NCBI GenBank assembly: GCA_907163375.1
Contig: CAJQUW010005311.1
Span: 1 to 64,000, forward strand
DNA: 64,000 nucleotides
Source of the DNA: Prostheceraeus crozeri
Lineage: Eukaryota > Platyhelminthes > Polycladida > Euryleptidae
Reading direction: 5' to 3'
The position numbers were made by a program, and so were the translations under genes. Positions 47,480 to 57,205 of the stretch are shown here, piece after piece; the stretch's first letter is position 1; every line of letters starts with the position of its first letter. The notes below the pieces were generated by a model. That model made no database searches. It saw nothing but the letters and a program-made list of their open reading frames with translations, and was not told where the DNA came from.

Positions 47480-48077
47480 GTTTTTGGAAAATTTTGGAAA
47501 TGTCAGTTTGCGTGTAGGCGTACTGTAGTTATTGGTTACTTTGTCTCAACCACTGATTTCGTTACTCAAATTATTTATTCCTCGAGATTCATTAATTCTC
47601 AGCAAGCTAAACGCTAGGGAATTACAAACTCAATAGAGTGAACAGTAAACTGCTATCAGACGGTGATATTTAAATTCTAGGAATCAATGCCTGATTTTTA
47701 CCCCTGAAGGACCCGTTTACTATTTCTACTTCAACTACACGAAGCAGAAGATGACGTACTACCAACTCTACTAGCAATATCTAGGCTTCTTAATAGCATT
47801 ACTATGCAACCAACTTTCAATTTCAAATAATGTCCTGGCACACCGGCACGTGTTTATGAATTTCAAAATTCAGGTGAGAAGTTAACTTGATCATCTGGAT
47901 CATCGGAAATGATTTTATCAGCGCTTGCATACGTAACTGCTTCTCCTGGTAACGTATTAAATATCAAATCATTCTACTCAAACGATGACTAATTCGTAGG
48001 AGCAAGAACTACACGTTTACATGTTTGATCTATGCCTTGAAACACTGCTACGTGCAATGGTTGATTATCAGAAATTA
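47480..48077. other. Unrecognised DNA
   Basis: Lies between GPCR copy 1 and the end of the Helitron helicase. No motif was seen. Confidence 0.4.
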
Positions 48078-48319
48078 TCAGTGATGGTAATTAAATACAG
48101 GAAGGGGGAAGCGGTGTATCATTCGAAAAATCCCATCACCAATACCTAAAGTCCACTGAGAAAACTCAACTTCATCTTCCCTTACCCTCACATCCTGGGT
48201 CCAGGAAATTTTGTGAATTTCAAGACAGAGAAATGAGTGGGTTAAGCACTGTTCTAACATCTGAGTTGGATCAGACTTGGGAGCGGCAGGAAGGATCTGA
48301 CGAATATGACCCCCAAAAA

Positions 48320-48344
48320 GGTATATAGTATGACGAATATCACC
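48320..48344. repeat. 25-bp direct repeat, left of inserted receptor fragment
   Basis: GGTATATAGTATGACGAATA then TCACC; matches 48748-48772 at 23 of 25 positions. The pair brackets the receptor fragment inside the Helitron. Confidence 0.85.
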
Positions 48345-48345
48345 A

Positions 48346-48631
48346 CACAGGATACTGCAGAATGATAAACAAGACTGTGTCCGAACCAGCCATACCATAC
48401 ATAATCAGTGCAAAACATCCAAACTATAATGCCATCCGCGATAGACAGACAAAATAACAGACATGGCAAGCGGTCGGCTTTTGAAGCTCTCAGAGAATCG
48501 GTCGAAATGTACCTCCAAAACACATCACGTGTCATCAACATGATCAAAATCCAATTGATTGTTCCGACAATCAAAAGAGCCAGAGTTAGGTAGTTCTCAA
48601 TGAAAAAGAGGATGCTTTCTTTGTCAGACAT
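48346..48631 (-). pseudogene. Rhodopsin-type GPCR fragment, copy 2 (TM1 to start of TM3), inside the Helitron
   Basis: An open frame from ATG at 48631: MSDKESILFFIENYL, TM1 (TLALLIVGTINWILIMLM), a short Arg/Ser loop with DSLRASKADR, TM2 (LPCLLFCLSIADGIIVWMF) including the AD pair typical of rhodopsin-family TM2, then YHSAVSCV, the start of TM3. Similarity to copy 1 begins four or five bases before the ATG and ends within the TM3 codons at 48345, where Helitron sequence resumes. The frame is open but the receptor is truncated, so this is a captured or inserted gene fragment. Ligand class cannot be told. Confidence 0.68.
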
Positions 48632-48747
48632 GTTTTCTTCAATATATCTGATCTCGAATTGACCGCAATATCCCCAGATGGCAGAGGAGCTCACCTGAGT
48701 TCATCGTCAATATCATCGATATATGGTATGAATATCGATAAATAAAA

Positions 48748-48772
48748 GGTATATGGTATGACGAATATCGCC
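48748..48772. repeat. 25-bp direct repeat, right of inserted receptor fragment
   Basis: GGTATATGGTATGACGAATA then TCGCC; partner of 48320-48344. Confidence 0.85.
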
Positions 48773-50265
48773 TTACCACCAAAGGGTTGCTGATTTCTGT
48801 AAATCTCTTTCAATGGTCTATCAATTGCATGCATAGCATGAATAGGAATCATTGACACTTCATCAATGATAATCAAACACAATTTTTTGATAATCTTAGC
48901 CTCAGGGCTGTCAAGTGAAATAAGACTTAGAGAATTATCTAACAGATCAGGAAGTTCGAATGGTGCATATGCAGTGCTACCATTGCGAAGTAGTGCTGCT
49001 GCGATGCCAGTCCACGGTGTGGGCTGGACTTTGATTGATCAACAAATAAAAAATGAAATGGTCGATAAGTTTTTCCTGAGCCAGCAGGACCATCTACAAA
49101 AAACCATGACAACGCGAATTTCGATTATTTCATAGATTTATCAATAAATGAGATAGTACGTGTAAAGGCCTGATTCTGTTCAGAACTCAGGTGAGACATC
49201 ATCAATTCTAAAATTCTGAAATCCTCATGATCCTCCAACTCATCCAGAGATTCCTGATTTTCTTGGTCATGATTCTCCATCAAGACAATCCATATTTACA
49301 GAATTCTGTCAACATTATTCAACGCAAGATTTTCGGCTCAATCCTGAGACTTACCTCCTCGAGTGAAATCTTCAAGGAAGGTATTCTTCAAAATTTTCCA
49401 TAAAATCGACAGATTTTATGGAGAATAGAAATCAGAAGTCACAAAACGCTGTCTCAACTCCCTAGGTAATCGGCATTGAGCGCCGTCTCTCAATTCGCGA
49501 AGCCACTGTATCATTCTCGAAAAGACCACGTGCAGTACATACCTCCTTGAAAGTTTGATACACAGTTACGTTTACAGTTCGCAGTTCCTCAAATGTTCGA
49601 GCTCCAGATACGTGAAGCAATGTAATGTGTAAATGTAGGCGTTCTACTTCTCTAGGACTGTATGCAATCACAGTGACTTTATGCGAATCTCTACGTCTAG
49701 TCTGCCAGCTGCGATTACTACTGATAAGTCTAATGCTCCGGAATCTCAAGATACGAGTACAAGTACAAGTACTGTCTTGCGTCTTCATCTGCTTGTACAA
49801 TTCAAACCAGACCATGAGCTGAGTTTTTTTATAATGCTGCCCTATTCTCAGCCTCATCGACACTATTCGCATCGAAAAAGCACTTCGTTCATTCGGCAAA
49901 TGAACAGGCAAACGGATATCGGCATGCGATGCCTTATGAAGTTCATGAACAGCCTCCACATCGCTTCAGTCGGAGAGATAAAGCGCGTATTCATGTACGT
50001 TGAAATTTCATCAAAGTTGACAATGTCATTTTTCAATTCGATGCTAGCTCAATCATGACCGTTATACATGCATTTGAACAAATGCATGACGGATTTCATC
50101 GATGTCACTGCATCGACATTCACATACGATCTATACTTTTCATAAGCCAAGAACTATGGGGTACAATTAGGGTTGGCAGGGCTCCGGAGTTTATTTTTTT
50201 ACTTCGGAGAAAATATAAAAATCAAATACATGTACTTCGCGAAGTTTATTATTTTTGGATGAATA

Positions 50266-52066
50266 CAGGGTGTTTCAAAACTCGCTTTCAATTTCAAACA
50301 TCCCGGAAGGCCACTTATGTATCTTGTTCAGGGCTTGTTTTGCATTTTTCTGTGACTTTGGATAAGGAATATTTTTTTGCCAAACTGAATAAGCTGTACT
50401 GTTACAGCTCTCTGTCAAATTTTCTGATTATTTTTTTGTCAGTTTTTCTCAATAAGTTCTTCTGAAAACGACCAAATTGAATTCCATCAATCGGTTTTAT
50501 CTTTATACAAAACAGAAGTTTCGTGAATAATTTTATTCTAACTACACAAAAATCATAGACAATACACTTTTGGGTATATGTTATTGCATGATGTTGCCAT
50601 ATAACAAATATTCTCAAGTCACTGTCAGAATTGCTAAAAAAAATGCTGAAAATGTCCTCCACGCTCATCTACGACTGCCTGAAGCCTTTTTAGAACATTG
50701 TCGATTGCTGCCACTGTTGTTTCTTTTGGGATGCTTGCTATAGCTTCTCTGATTCGACCAACCAGCTCTTTCTTGTCTTTTGGTGGAATCCGTTGATACA
50801 CTATTGACTGAAGATGCCCCCAAAGCCAATAATCACAAGGATTGAGGTCTGGCGATCGCGGAGGCCAAAAGTTGGGGAAATGTCTGCTGATAATTCGATC
50901 TCCAAAATGTTGAGAAAGAAACTGCTTCACGCCATTTGAAACATGTGCAGGGGCACCATCCTGCATGAAAATTGTAGAACGAACCTTCCGTTGCTTTCGT
51001 AGTTCAGGGAGGAGATAATCATTGAGCATTGCAAGGTAGCGTTCACCATTAACAGTGTCTTCGAAGATGAACGGTTGGATGACACAGTGTTTGGCAATAC
51101 CCATCCAGACTGTCACTTTTTCTGAATGAAGAGGGAGAGAACGATAGGCTCTTGGGTTTTCGTCCGACCAAATAACACAATTCTTAGTGTTGATCGCACC
51201 ATTCAAGTAAAAATGGCATTCATCCGTCCACATGATTGCATCCAACATTTCAGAATTGTCGAGGCGCCAATTAGCAAAGTGCAGACGGAGAGGGGCATCG
51301 GTCGGTTTCAGTTCTTGCAACATGGAAAACTTATAGGGATGAAGACGGAGTTTGTCCCGTAGAATGTGATAAACACTAGTGTGGGGAATGTTGGTTAAAC
51401 GAGAAATTCTTCTTGTTGAGTTGCAACCAATTTCCGTCACATCATTGCGACAGGCTTCTTCCACTACCGCTGCGCGATCATTTTGTAAAGATGGGCGTCC
51501 TGACTTAGGTTTATCGCTAAGATTCCCCGCCGCTTCAAACTTTTTCACCGACTGTTGTATGTATTGCGTGGTGAATGGGTCCTTTATCAGCTTACGCTCC
51601 GTCTTAAATTTTCGAAGCGCTGCCCTTGCGCTGTGACCACTACTGTAATAACATTTAATATTCAAAATCCTATCATCTGAAACCGAACTCATTGTCTTAC
51701 AGTTGTCTAACAGCTATGAAAATGAACAAAGTGTGATTAGGGAATGATCGCGATCATTGTTTTTAGACAACACGTCAAGGATGCGTGACGCTCGTCTGAT
51801 TGGCCGATAGCCACAACCAACTAGCTCCTGGTATTATCTACGCACGGAATGGCATAAAAGTTTATCTATTTAGCAAGTTCTGAGAAAGTGTGATGGAAGT
51901 TTAATATAGATATTGAAAAGAAAGTTTTTAAAATTCGCCATTAAGACTTAAACAACAAAATATTCCTTATCCAAAGTCACAGAAAAATGCAAAACAAGCC
52001 CTGAACAAGATACACAAGTGGCCTTCCGGGATGTTTGAAATTGAAAGCTAGTTTTGAAGCACCCTG
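50266..52066 (-). mobile_element. DD41D mariner transposon, apparently whole
   Basis: Inverted repeats of 110 bp (50266-50375 and 51957-52066) begin CAGGGTGTTTCAAAACT and CAGGGTGCTTCAAAACT and stay closely alike throughout. The left flank is TA (50264-50265) but the right flank is TT, so one copy of the TA target has probably mutated. The length is 1801 bp with one uninterrupted transposase gene. It lies about 130 bp beyond the upstream end of the recognisable Helitron piece. Confidence 0.93.
50634..51692 (-). CDS. Mariner-like transposase, DD41D group
   Basis: A complete 352-residue frame with ATG at 51692. The N-terminal half has a first HTH (SARAALRKFKTER), a GRPSLQ hinge near residue 65, and a second HTH (ISRLTNIPHTSVYHILRD, residues 96-113). 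Catalytic residues are IMWTDECHFY (Asp157), IFMQDGAPAH (Asp245) and SPDLNPCDYWLWG (Asp287), with 41 residues between the last two, the spacing of the rosa/DD41D branch of mariner. Length and C-terminus (GGHFQHFF) look full. No stop or frameshift is seen, so activity is possible. The 5' untranslated part, 51693-51956, separates the start from the inverted repeat. Confidence 0.93.
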   Translation of the reverse strand: MSSVSDDRILNIKCYYSSGHSARAALRKFKTERKLIKDPFTTQYIQQSVKKFEAAGNLSDKPKSGRPSLQNDRAAVVEEACRNDVTEIGCNSTRRISRLTNIPHTSVYHILRDKLRLHPYKFSMLQELKPTDAPLRLHFANWRLDNSEMLDAIMWTDECHFYLNGAINTKNCVIWSDENPRAYRSLPLHSEKVTVWMGIAKHCVIQPFIFEDTVNGERYLAMLNDYLLPELRKQRKVRSTIFMQDGAPAHVSNGVKQFLSQHFGDRIISRHFPNFWPPRSPDLNPCDYWLWGHLQSIVYQRIPPKDKKELVGRIREAIASIPKETTVAAIDNVLKRLQAVVDERGGHFQHFF

Positions 52067-53137
52067 TTCAAAAGAATTCCCCCAGAGTATGGTCAGGAAC
52101 TGCTCGAAGTTTATTTCGCCGGTTATTCTAGATGACAAGTAACCTAGAAACAGTCAATATTCGGCATAATTTTTCGAATATACAGTTGGCCATAAAAACA
52201 TCGCCGCGTATTTTCTAACTCGTTTCTTTCTTGAATTTAGAGATAATTCCTCTTCGAGTGTAGTCACGAAATCTTGACTGCTGCCTGCAGTTGTTATTTC
52301 AGGCTTCAATTCTCAAAAAATGTTTCTTGGAATTGGTGGGTCCAAATTAGTGAAAACCTATACATTTTTAAGGAGCTGCCAGCGCTAAACTGTGTTTACA
52401 CGAAGAATAATTTTATTATGTAAAGAAATTAAATTTCCGGCTGCGTCATGATGTAACATGGAAAAGTCATTCTGGTGCGACAACTATCCGAAGAACGCTT
52501 TCAAATTGACTACAGGTAATTTTTTGAGTTCAACTTTCAGCATTCTAAATTTTTATGCAAATTAGAAGATTTAGAAGTAAGCATTTTCAAGGCTATTTCA
52601 ACATTTATCAGAGTTTGTACAGAATATGTTCAGATTATATGATCGGTGTAACGATAGAACTTAGCGACAATGATGTTAGCACTAAGACATAATCAACAAT
52701 AAAATTGGCATCTACATTGTCGCTTTAAAAGTCATCGTCATCCTCCTGATTCTCTTCCACCGTTACTCCATATTCCTGCACCAATTCTGGTCCCACTCCT
52801 ATCTCGCCACCGAAGCAGAAGTCCACCATCTCAATACTTTCCGCTGTGTCGGCTCGCTTCATTTTTTTCAATATACTGGATGAATTTGCGCATAATTGAC
52901 CGCAGTCTACTTCTACTTCTATGAACATATACACGTTTATGTAAATGAAGTTTCAGATTTAGTATTTTGTCTCTGCTAGCATATTTGATATATGCTAATC
53001 AAATCAACGAGTGCGACTCCTGGTAGAATTAATGGATTACAGGCCATAGCTTACAAGTATCACATTTCGTTTGAATGTCCCTATTCAATTACATGTAATA
53101 CTAATACACGACCTACTTCTCCAGTAAAAAGGCTTTT
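52067..53137. other. Unrecognised DNA
   Basis: No named gene. A minus-strand frame at 52725-52934 starts with ATG and ends in an acidic tail (VEENQEDDDDF). It could be a last exon of an unknown gene, but there is no further support. Confidence 0.35.
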
Positions 53138-53219
53138 TGTAATTGAAGGTTGCACCACGAGTGTCCGATCGAGGGCGAAGCCCGAGATCGCGACAAGAGT
53201 GTTGCAACCGAATTGTTAC
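53138..53219. repeat. Palindromic GC-rich stem-loop of about 80 bp (MITE-like)
   Basis: GGTTGCACCAC (53148-53158) faces GTGTTGCAACC (53199-53209), and GTAATT/AATTGTTAC extend the pairing outward. Inside is a smaller hairpin, GGGC-GAA-GCCC. The GC-rich core stands out from the AT-rich flanks. It may be a very small mobile palindrome or the remnant of one. Confidence 0.6.
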
Positions 53220-55974
53220 CACTCTGGTGGGTTAGAAAGTGTAGTGACAAGTGATTTATCGCAACACTTCTACATTTCTTTCTATGTGTCAGTCAGGCCT
53301 TAACCTAGTGAAAAAAATTCGAAATTCTGTTTTTTTAAATTTTTTTAATAAAATAAAATCAGAAATAGTAGAGATCACAGAAAAAAGTAGAACAAAACTA
53401 AAACTTCAACAAACCTTCCTTTCTCGGGATCTTGCGTAATGGGATATTTGCTATGAATCTTGCCAAACCGCGCAATGTTATAAAGAGAGTGTTGGCTGGA
53501 TATTCAAGAGATGCATTTTGCCCTAATTTCGAATAAATAAAATGCTTTTAGGTGTGTGACTATTTGGTGACACGAGCATTTGACGAGTTCATCCAGCAGT
53601 GGAAACCATTTGATCAGTTTCAGAGTTTTCCCTCATGTACGCCAATCAGTATACATCATGCACCAAGTACTGTTGCGTTTTCTGTGTTCTTACTTGGTAT
53701 TCTTCACCCACATCTATTTGCTGACTTGATACTATTGAAAATCTAGACCCTCCATAGTTCTTAGTAAAGTCAGATAATGGTGAGATGAGGTGTGACAGAC
53801 TTATAGTTATATTGCAGATTTGCAGATGAATTTTGAATTTGCATACTAATCATTACAACGAATTGGAACGACTGCAGACTCTCTGATCTGATAACACTTC
53901 ACTGATTTTTCACTACAAACAACAAATTCAAACAAAATGTTTAATTTAATTGTGTTGTTGCAATGCAAGTGAAATACAGACCACAACACAGATAGCTCAT
54001 AGAGCTGTAGCGATTTATCGCATGTCAATGCAAGTGAATTCCATCCATTCTGAGCATATGTCACGTCGACAGAGTGTAACAGTTCATGTGATAAATTGAT
54101 AAAATAATAAAATGAGATGACAAAATTTGTAATGAAATTTAATTTGAATTATCAAAAGGATTCTAATGCAGGTACTAATGATTGAATACAAGTTATTTTT
54201 TATTTTTACATAGTTTAGACTTTTAGACTGCAGCCTTTATGCACATAATCCATTAACATTTACTGACAAGCTACCATTCATTTACATGTAATAAATCCCA
54301 ATAATGAAACTCACCTCTAATATAAACAAACAAAAACAATACCATAGTAAATAGTGTAATAAAATGTTTCTTATTGCAAAATTTAAACCAGATATGATAC
54401 AATATTGATTTTAGTGTTTTATTTAGAAATCTAGTACCGAATTGACTTCCCTGACGAATTGATCACACCTCTGATCTTTGAAGTATAAATATTTTATGTT
54501 AATAAGTCTTGCGCTGCGCTCATTGAATATTTCAAACCACTGTCGACCACTGATTAATTGCTAAGTTAATGCAAGTAATGCTACTACTTTTGGATACTTA
54601 CTTTCTTTACTCATGAATCATTTCATCAGATTTTGAATTTTTTGCAACTCACTAAGATCAACAAACAGATCGCTCCCATAAGTCAGATGGTCTAGCATCC
54701 CACACTTTGTAAACCTCATCTGGACTCATCTCCACTCGCAATTTTTTTTTTCCAACCATTTCTTCTGGCCAATCTCCATCTCAAACGTCTACGTCTACGA
54801 CATACTGCTGGGCATAGCTGGCCTCGCCTTGTGTAGACCCGCTGCAGACGGCAAGACGGCAATCGCTCACTCCGCCCCGATCTTTAACTCTACTGCAGAT
54901 GAACTGAGAATGTCTGTTAGATAGAGTGGGAGTATGGGAGGTTGGTGGGTATGGTTTGGTGGATTTCCTTTTCTAACGGTAGAACATTTTTTATTCTTTC
55001 TACCTCAAAATGTAGTCAAAATTATTTTTTTTAACAAATTCAAGTTAAACGTCACGTCGCGACGGTCGCGTTTTGTCTCCACGATTGGTCTCCATTTTAA
55101 TCTCGTCAACACAAAAAACAGGATATTATTGATAATTGAATTTCCTATTGTTTCCTATTTCACATGCAGCAAGTTGATATATGCTCAAATAAAATAAACA
55201 TCCTCACTGGATAGGACGTCACTTGGTGGTGGTCATACATTTGTACATTTCGGGAAATAAATGTTTTTAAATGGTCCTTTAATCACTTAAAAAATGCCTT
55301 TTCAATAATTCAAACATATGCATATTAAAAATTAGCATTTGCAATATAGCTATGCAAATTAGATTTGTATTGGATTGATATCTATTACAGAGCATGTGTT
55401 CATGCTACATGGCTGGCATTTATTGAAAAATGTAATTTGAAAATATGTAAGTTGAAAAAGCAATGCGGAGAGTTTTTGCACGAGACTGATTTTTTGAGGA
55501 AAACTGATTCCTTTCGATAACTACTAGAACAACAATTATATTGAAAATTTGAATTTGAATCTGCAATATATAAAATGTTCATATAATACATAATCGGGAT
55601 TATAATGTTTCATGTTAATCGTGTTTAATGATTTTTCGGGAACAGGGATCCACGCAACCGGAAACCGGAGCCTGATATCCACACCACACCATTTGGGATA
55701 TGCTAGTTTCTCGTTTTCTTCCTGTTTTTAAACACCTTCTTCAACGCCGCCTTGCTGTTTCCTTGCTGCTTGTAAGTTTGCTGTAATTGCAGGTAAATGA
55801 ATGTGACCTGGGGAAAGGGTCGGAGGAAAGAGGTGTACTGTTTGATACCATACCTTTTTTTTTCACGACCTCGAATTTGTTTAAGTGAAAGATTTGTTAA
55901 CTTAGCGTACGTTTAGATGAAATGGCCATTAGTTAGGTTAGTTTAGACGATTAGGGAGTCCCAATTTTTTCCAA
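53220..55974. other. Unrecognised AT-rich DNA
   Basis: No gene, RNA or element end was recognised. A GC-richer patch at 54760-54910 and a block at 55640-55800 stand out by composition but carry no identifiable motif. Confidence 0.4.
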
Positions 55975-56433
55975 CCCATTTTAAGGTTTTGTAAAGTTAT
56001 TTGTTTGACAGAGTGGATAAGACTGATCTATCATCTGATGATCTATTCCGGACATACCGCATTCTACAATATAGTCAATCATAGTATTAGGCCATTTCCG
56101 ATCAGGCGAATCAACATTTTTGTCAAATTGTTTGTTGTTGTGTTGTCTGATGTGATTACTTCCTTTTTCCCTTTCCATTTTTAAATATTACTGATCACCC
56201 AGACATAGTTCAGTCTCCTCTCTTCAGCTTTGTCACCACCAGATCTTTTGGATTTTCTTGTCGATTTGAGCGCAAAGTCCCACAGACGTAAGTTTGCTTT
56301 GATGTAAAATATTTCGTCAAGCTGACAGAGTTGTAATAGTTATCCATGAACAGAATGTAACCCTTCTCCAAATATCCTTGCATGAGCTCCACCGCTATCG
56401 CGCCAGACTGACCAAGACATTCTTCATCAGTAA
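55975..56433 (-). pseudogene. piggyBac transposase, C-terminal part of the split gene
   Basis: Minus strand, directly downstream of the Harbinger insertion: FTDEECLGQSGAIAVELMQG, KGYILFMDNYYNSVSLTKYF, then CGTLRSNRQENPKDLVVTKL. These are the DNYY, GTLR and NPK signatures of piggyBac DDD transposases; the Asp of MDNYY is a catalytic residue. Further on, KWKGKKEVITSDNT and PNTMIDYIVECGMSGIDHQM match the domestic-type tail (pattern YNxxMGGVDxxDQ), but in shifted frames with several stops. It joins the piece at 61577-61812 without loss when the Harbinger element is removed. Confidence 0.85.
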
Positions 56434-56513
56434 AGGTGGGTTTATACTCCACTCTGCAGATGTCTGCAGAGTGAAGAATTCAACTCGGTGAACTCTGTGG
56501 AAAAGTAGGTCAC

Positions 56514-57201
56514 CTACAACGTAGCCGAGGTGCTCTGCAAACAACTCTGCAGATGAAAAATGCAGCTATCAGAGTTGCCTCTGCAGACATATTTAGGAAG
56601 TTGAACAATGTTGAACTTTGCTATGAAGCTCTGCAGAGGTGTAGGCGTTGATGCTCGCATGATATTGTTTTTCAAGGGGAATCCTTCATCTCCAATAAAG
56701 ACATATGGAGATTTCATGCTGGTCTATGGTAAGAAACTTTCCTCTGGCAGCGGCAGATTTTCCTCGCAAATCGATTTGCCGAAGTTGGATTCAGAGAAGA
56801 CGGTGCTGTCACAGCAATGCCCGTATGCGCCAATATCCACATGCGTAAATACATGTAAGTAGTTTGCATCGACGGCGGCCATCAAAATGATGGAAAAATG
56901 TTTCTTGTAATTATAGAACATCGAGCCGGAATTAGGGGAGCAACGATGGCAACGTGTTTACCGTCAATGGCCCCCACACAATTTGGAAAAGTCCACTTTT
57001 TCCAAAAGTCGTCGGCGATTTGCTGGAATCTTTCAGCCGTCGGTGGAACCAGAAATTCCTCGTGTAGTGCCATCCACAAAGCTTCGCATGTCTCTTTGAA
57101 TATAAGTGAGACAGAAGCTTTACTAATTCGGTAGTTGATGGCTATGCTTGCTTGAGAATCCCCACTGCCTAAGATACGCAAAGTCAAACATAGTCTTTCG
57201 G
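56514..57201 (-). pseudogene. PIF/Harbinger transposase, C-terminal portion
   Basis: Minus strand, continuing the N-terminal part at 61126-61389 after removal of the Chapaev-like element. AERLCLTLRILGSGDSQASI and ISKASVSLIFKETCEALW form the HTH region. FPNCVGAIDGKHVAIVAP holds the first catalytic Asp. After a frameshift near 56935 come MFYNYKKHFSIILMAAVDAN, VDIGAYGHCCDSTVF (second Asp), and after an in-frame TAG near 56722, YVFIGDEGFPLKNNIMR. The expected end with the Arg-rich block and the last acidic residue is missing and is replaced by unrelated sequence near the element end. A HARBI1-type DDE nuclease, inactive. Confidence 0.87.
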
Positions 57202-57205
57202 CGCA

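Larger units (their letters stand above)
48078..50135 (-). pseudogene. Helitron Rep-helicase relic, interrupted by a receptor fragment
   Basis: Read on the minus strand from 50135. First comes VTSMKSVMHLFKCMYNGHD and DEISTYMNTRFISPTEAMWR, the region after the Rep catalytic Tyr motif. Next are LPVHLPNERS, ERLHLHITLLHVSGARTFEE, VYQTFKEVCTARGLFENDT and LRELRDGAQCRLPRELRQRF. The helicase follows: SHLSSEQNQAF, Walker A FFVDGPAGSGKTY (about 49100), WTGIAAALLRNG, Walker B LIIIDEVSMIPIHAMHAIDR (about 48870) and PFGGK. After a foreign segment (48345-48747) it resumes with GGHIRQILPAAPKSD and EVEFSQWTLGIGDG. Several frameshifts and stops are needed to read it. Rolling-circle replication-type transposase, inactive here. 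Confidence 0.85.

Noticed and set aside
50188-50265. A further hAT left end (CAGGGCTCCGGAG) just before the DD41D element
   Set aside because: No matching right end or 8-bp duplication could be found.
52725-52934. 69-codon acidic-tailed frame as a host gene
   Set aside because: Starts with ATG, but no splice context, homologue or domain supports it.
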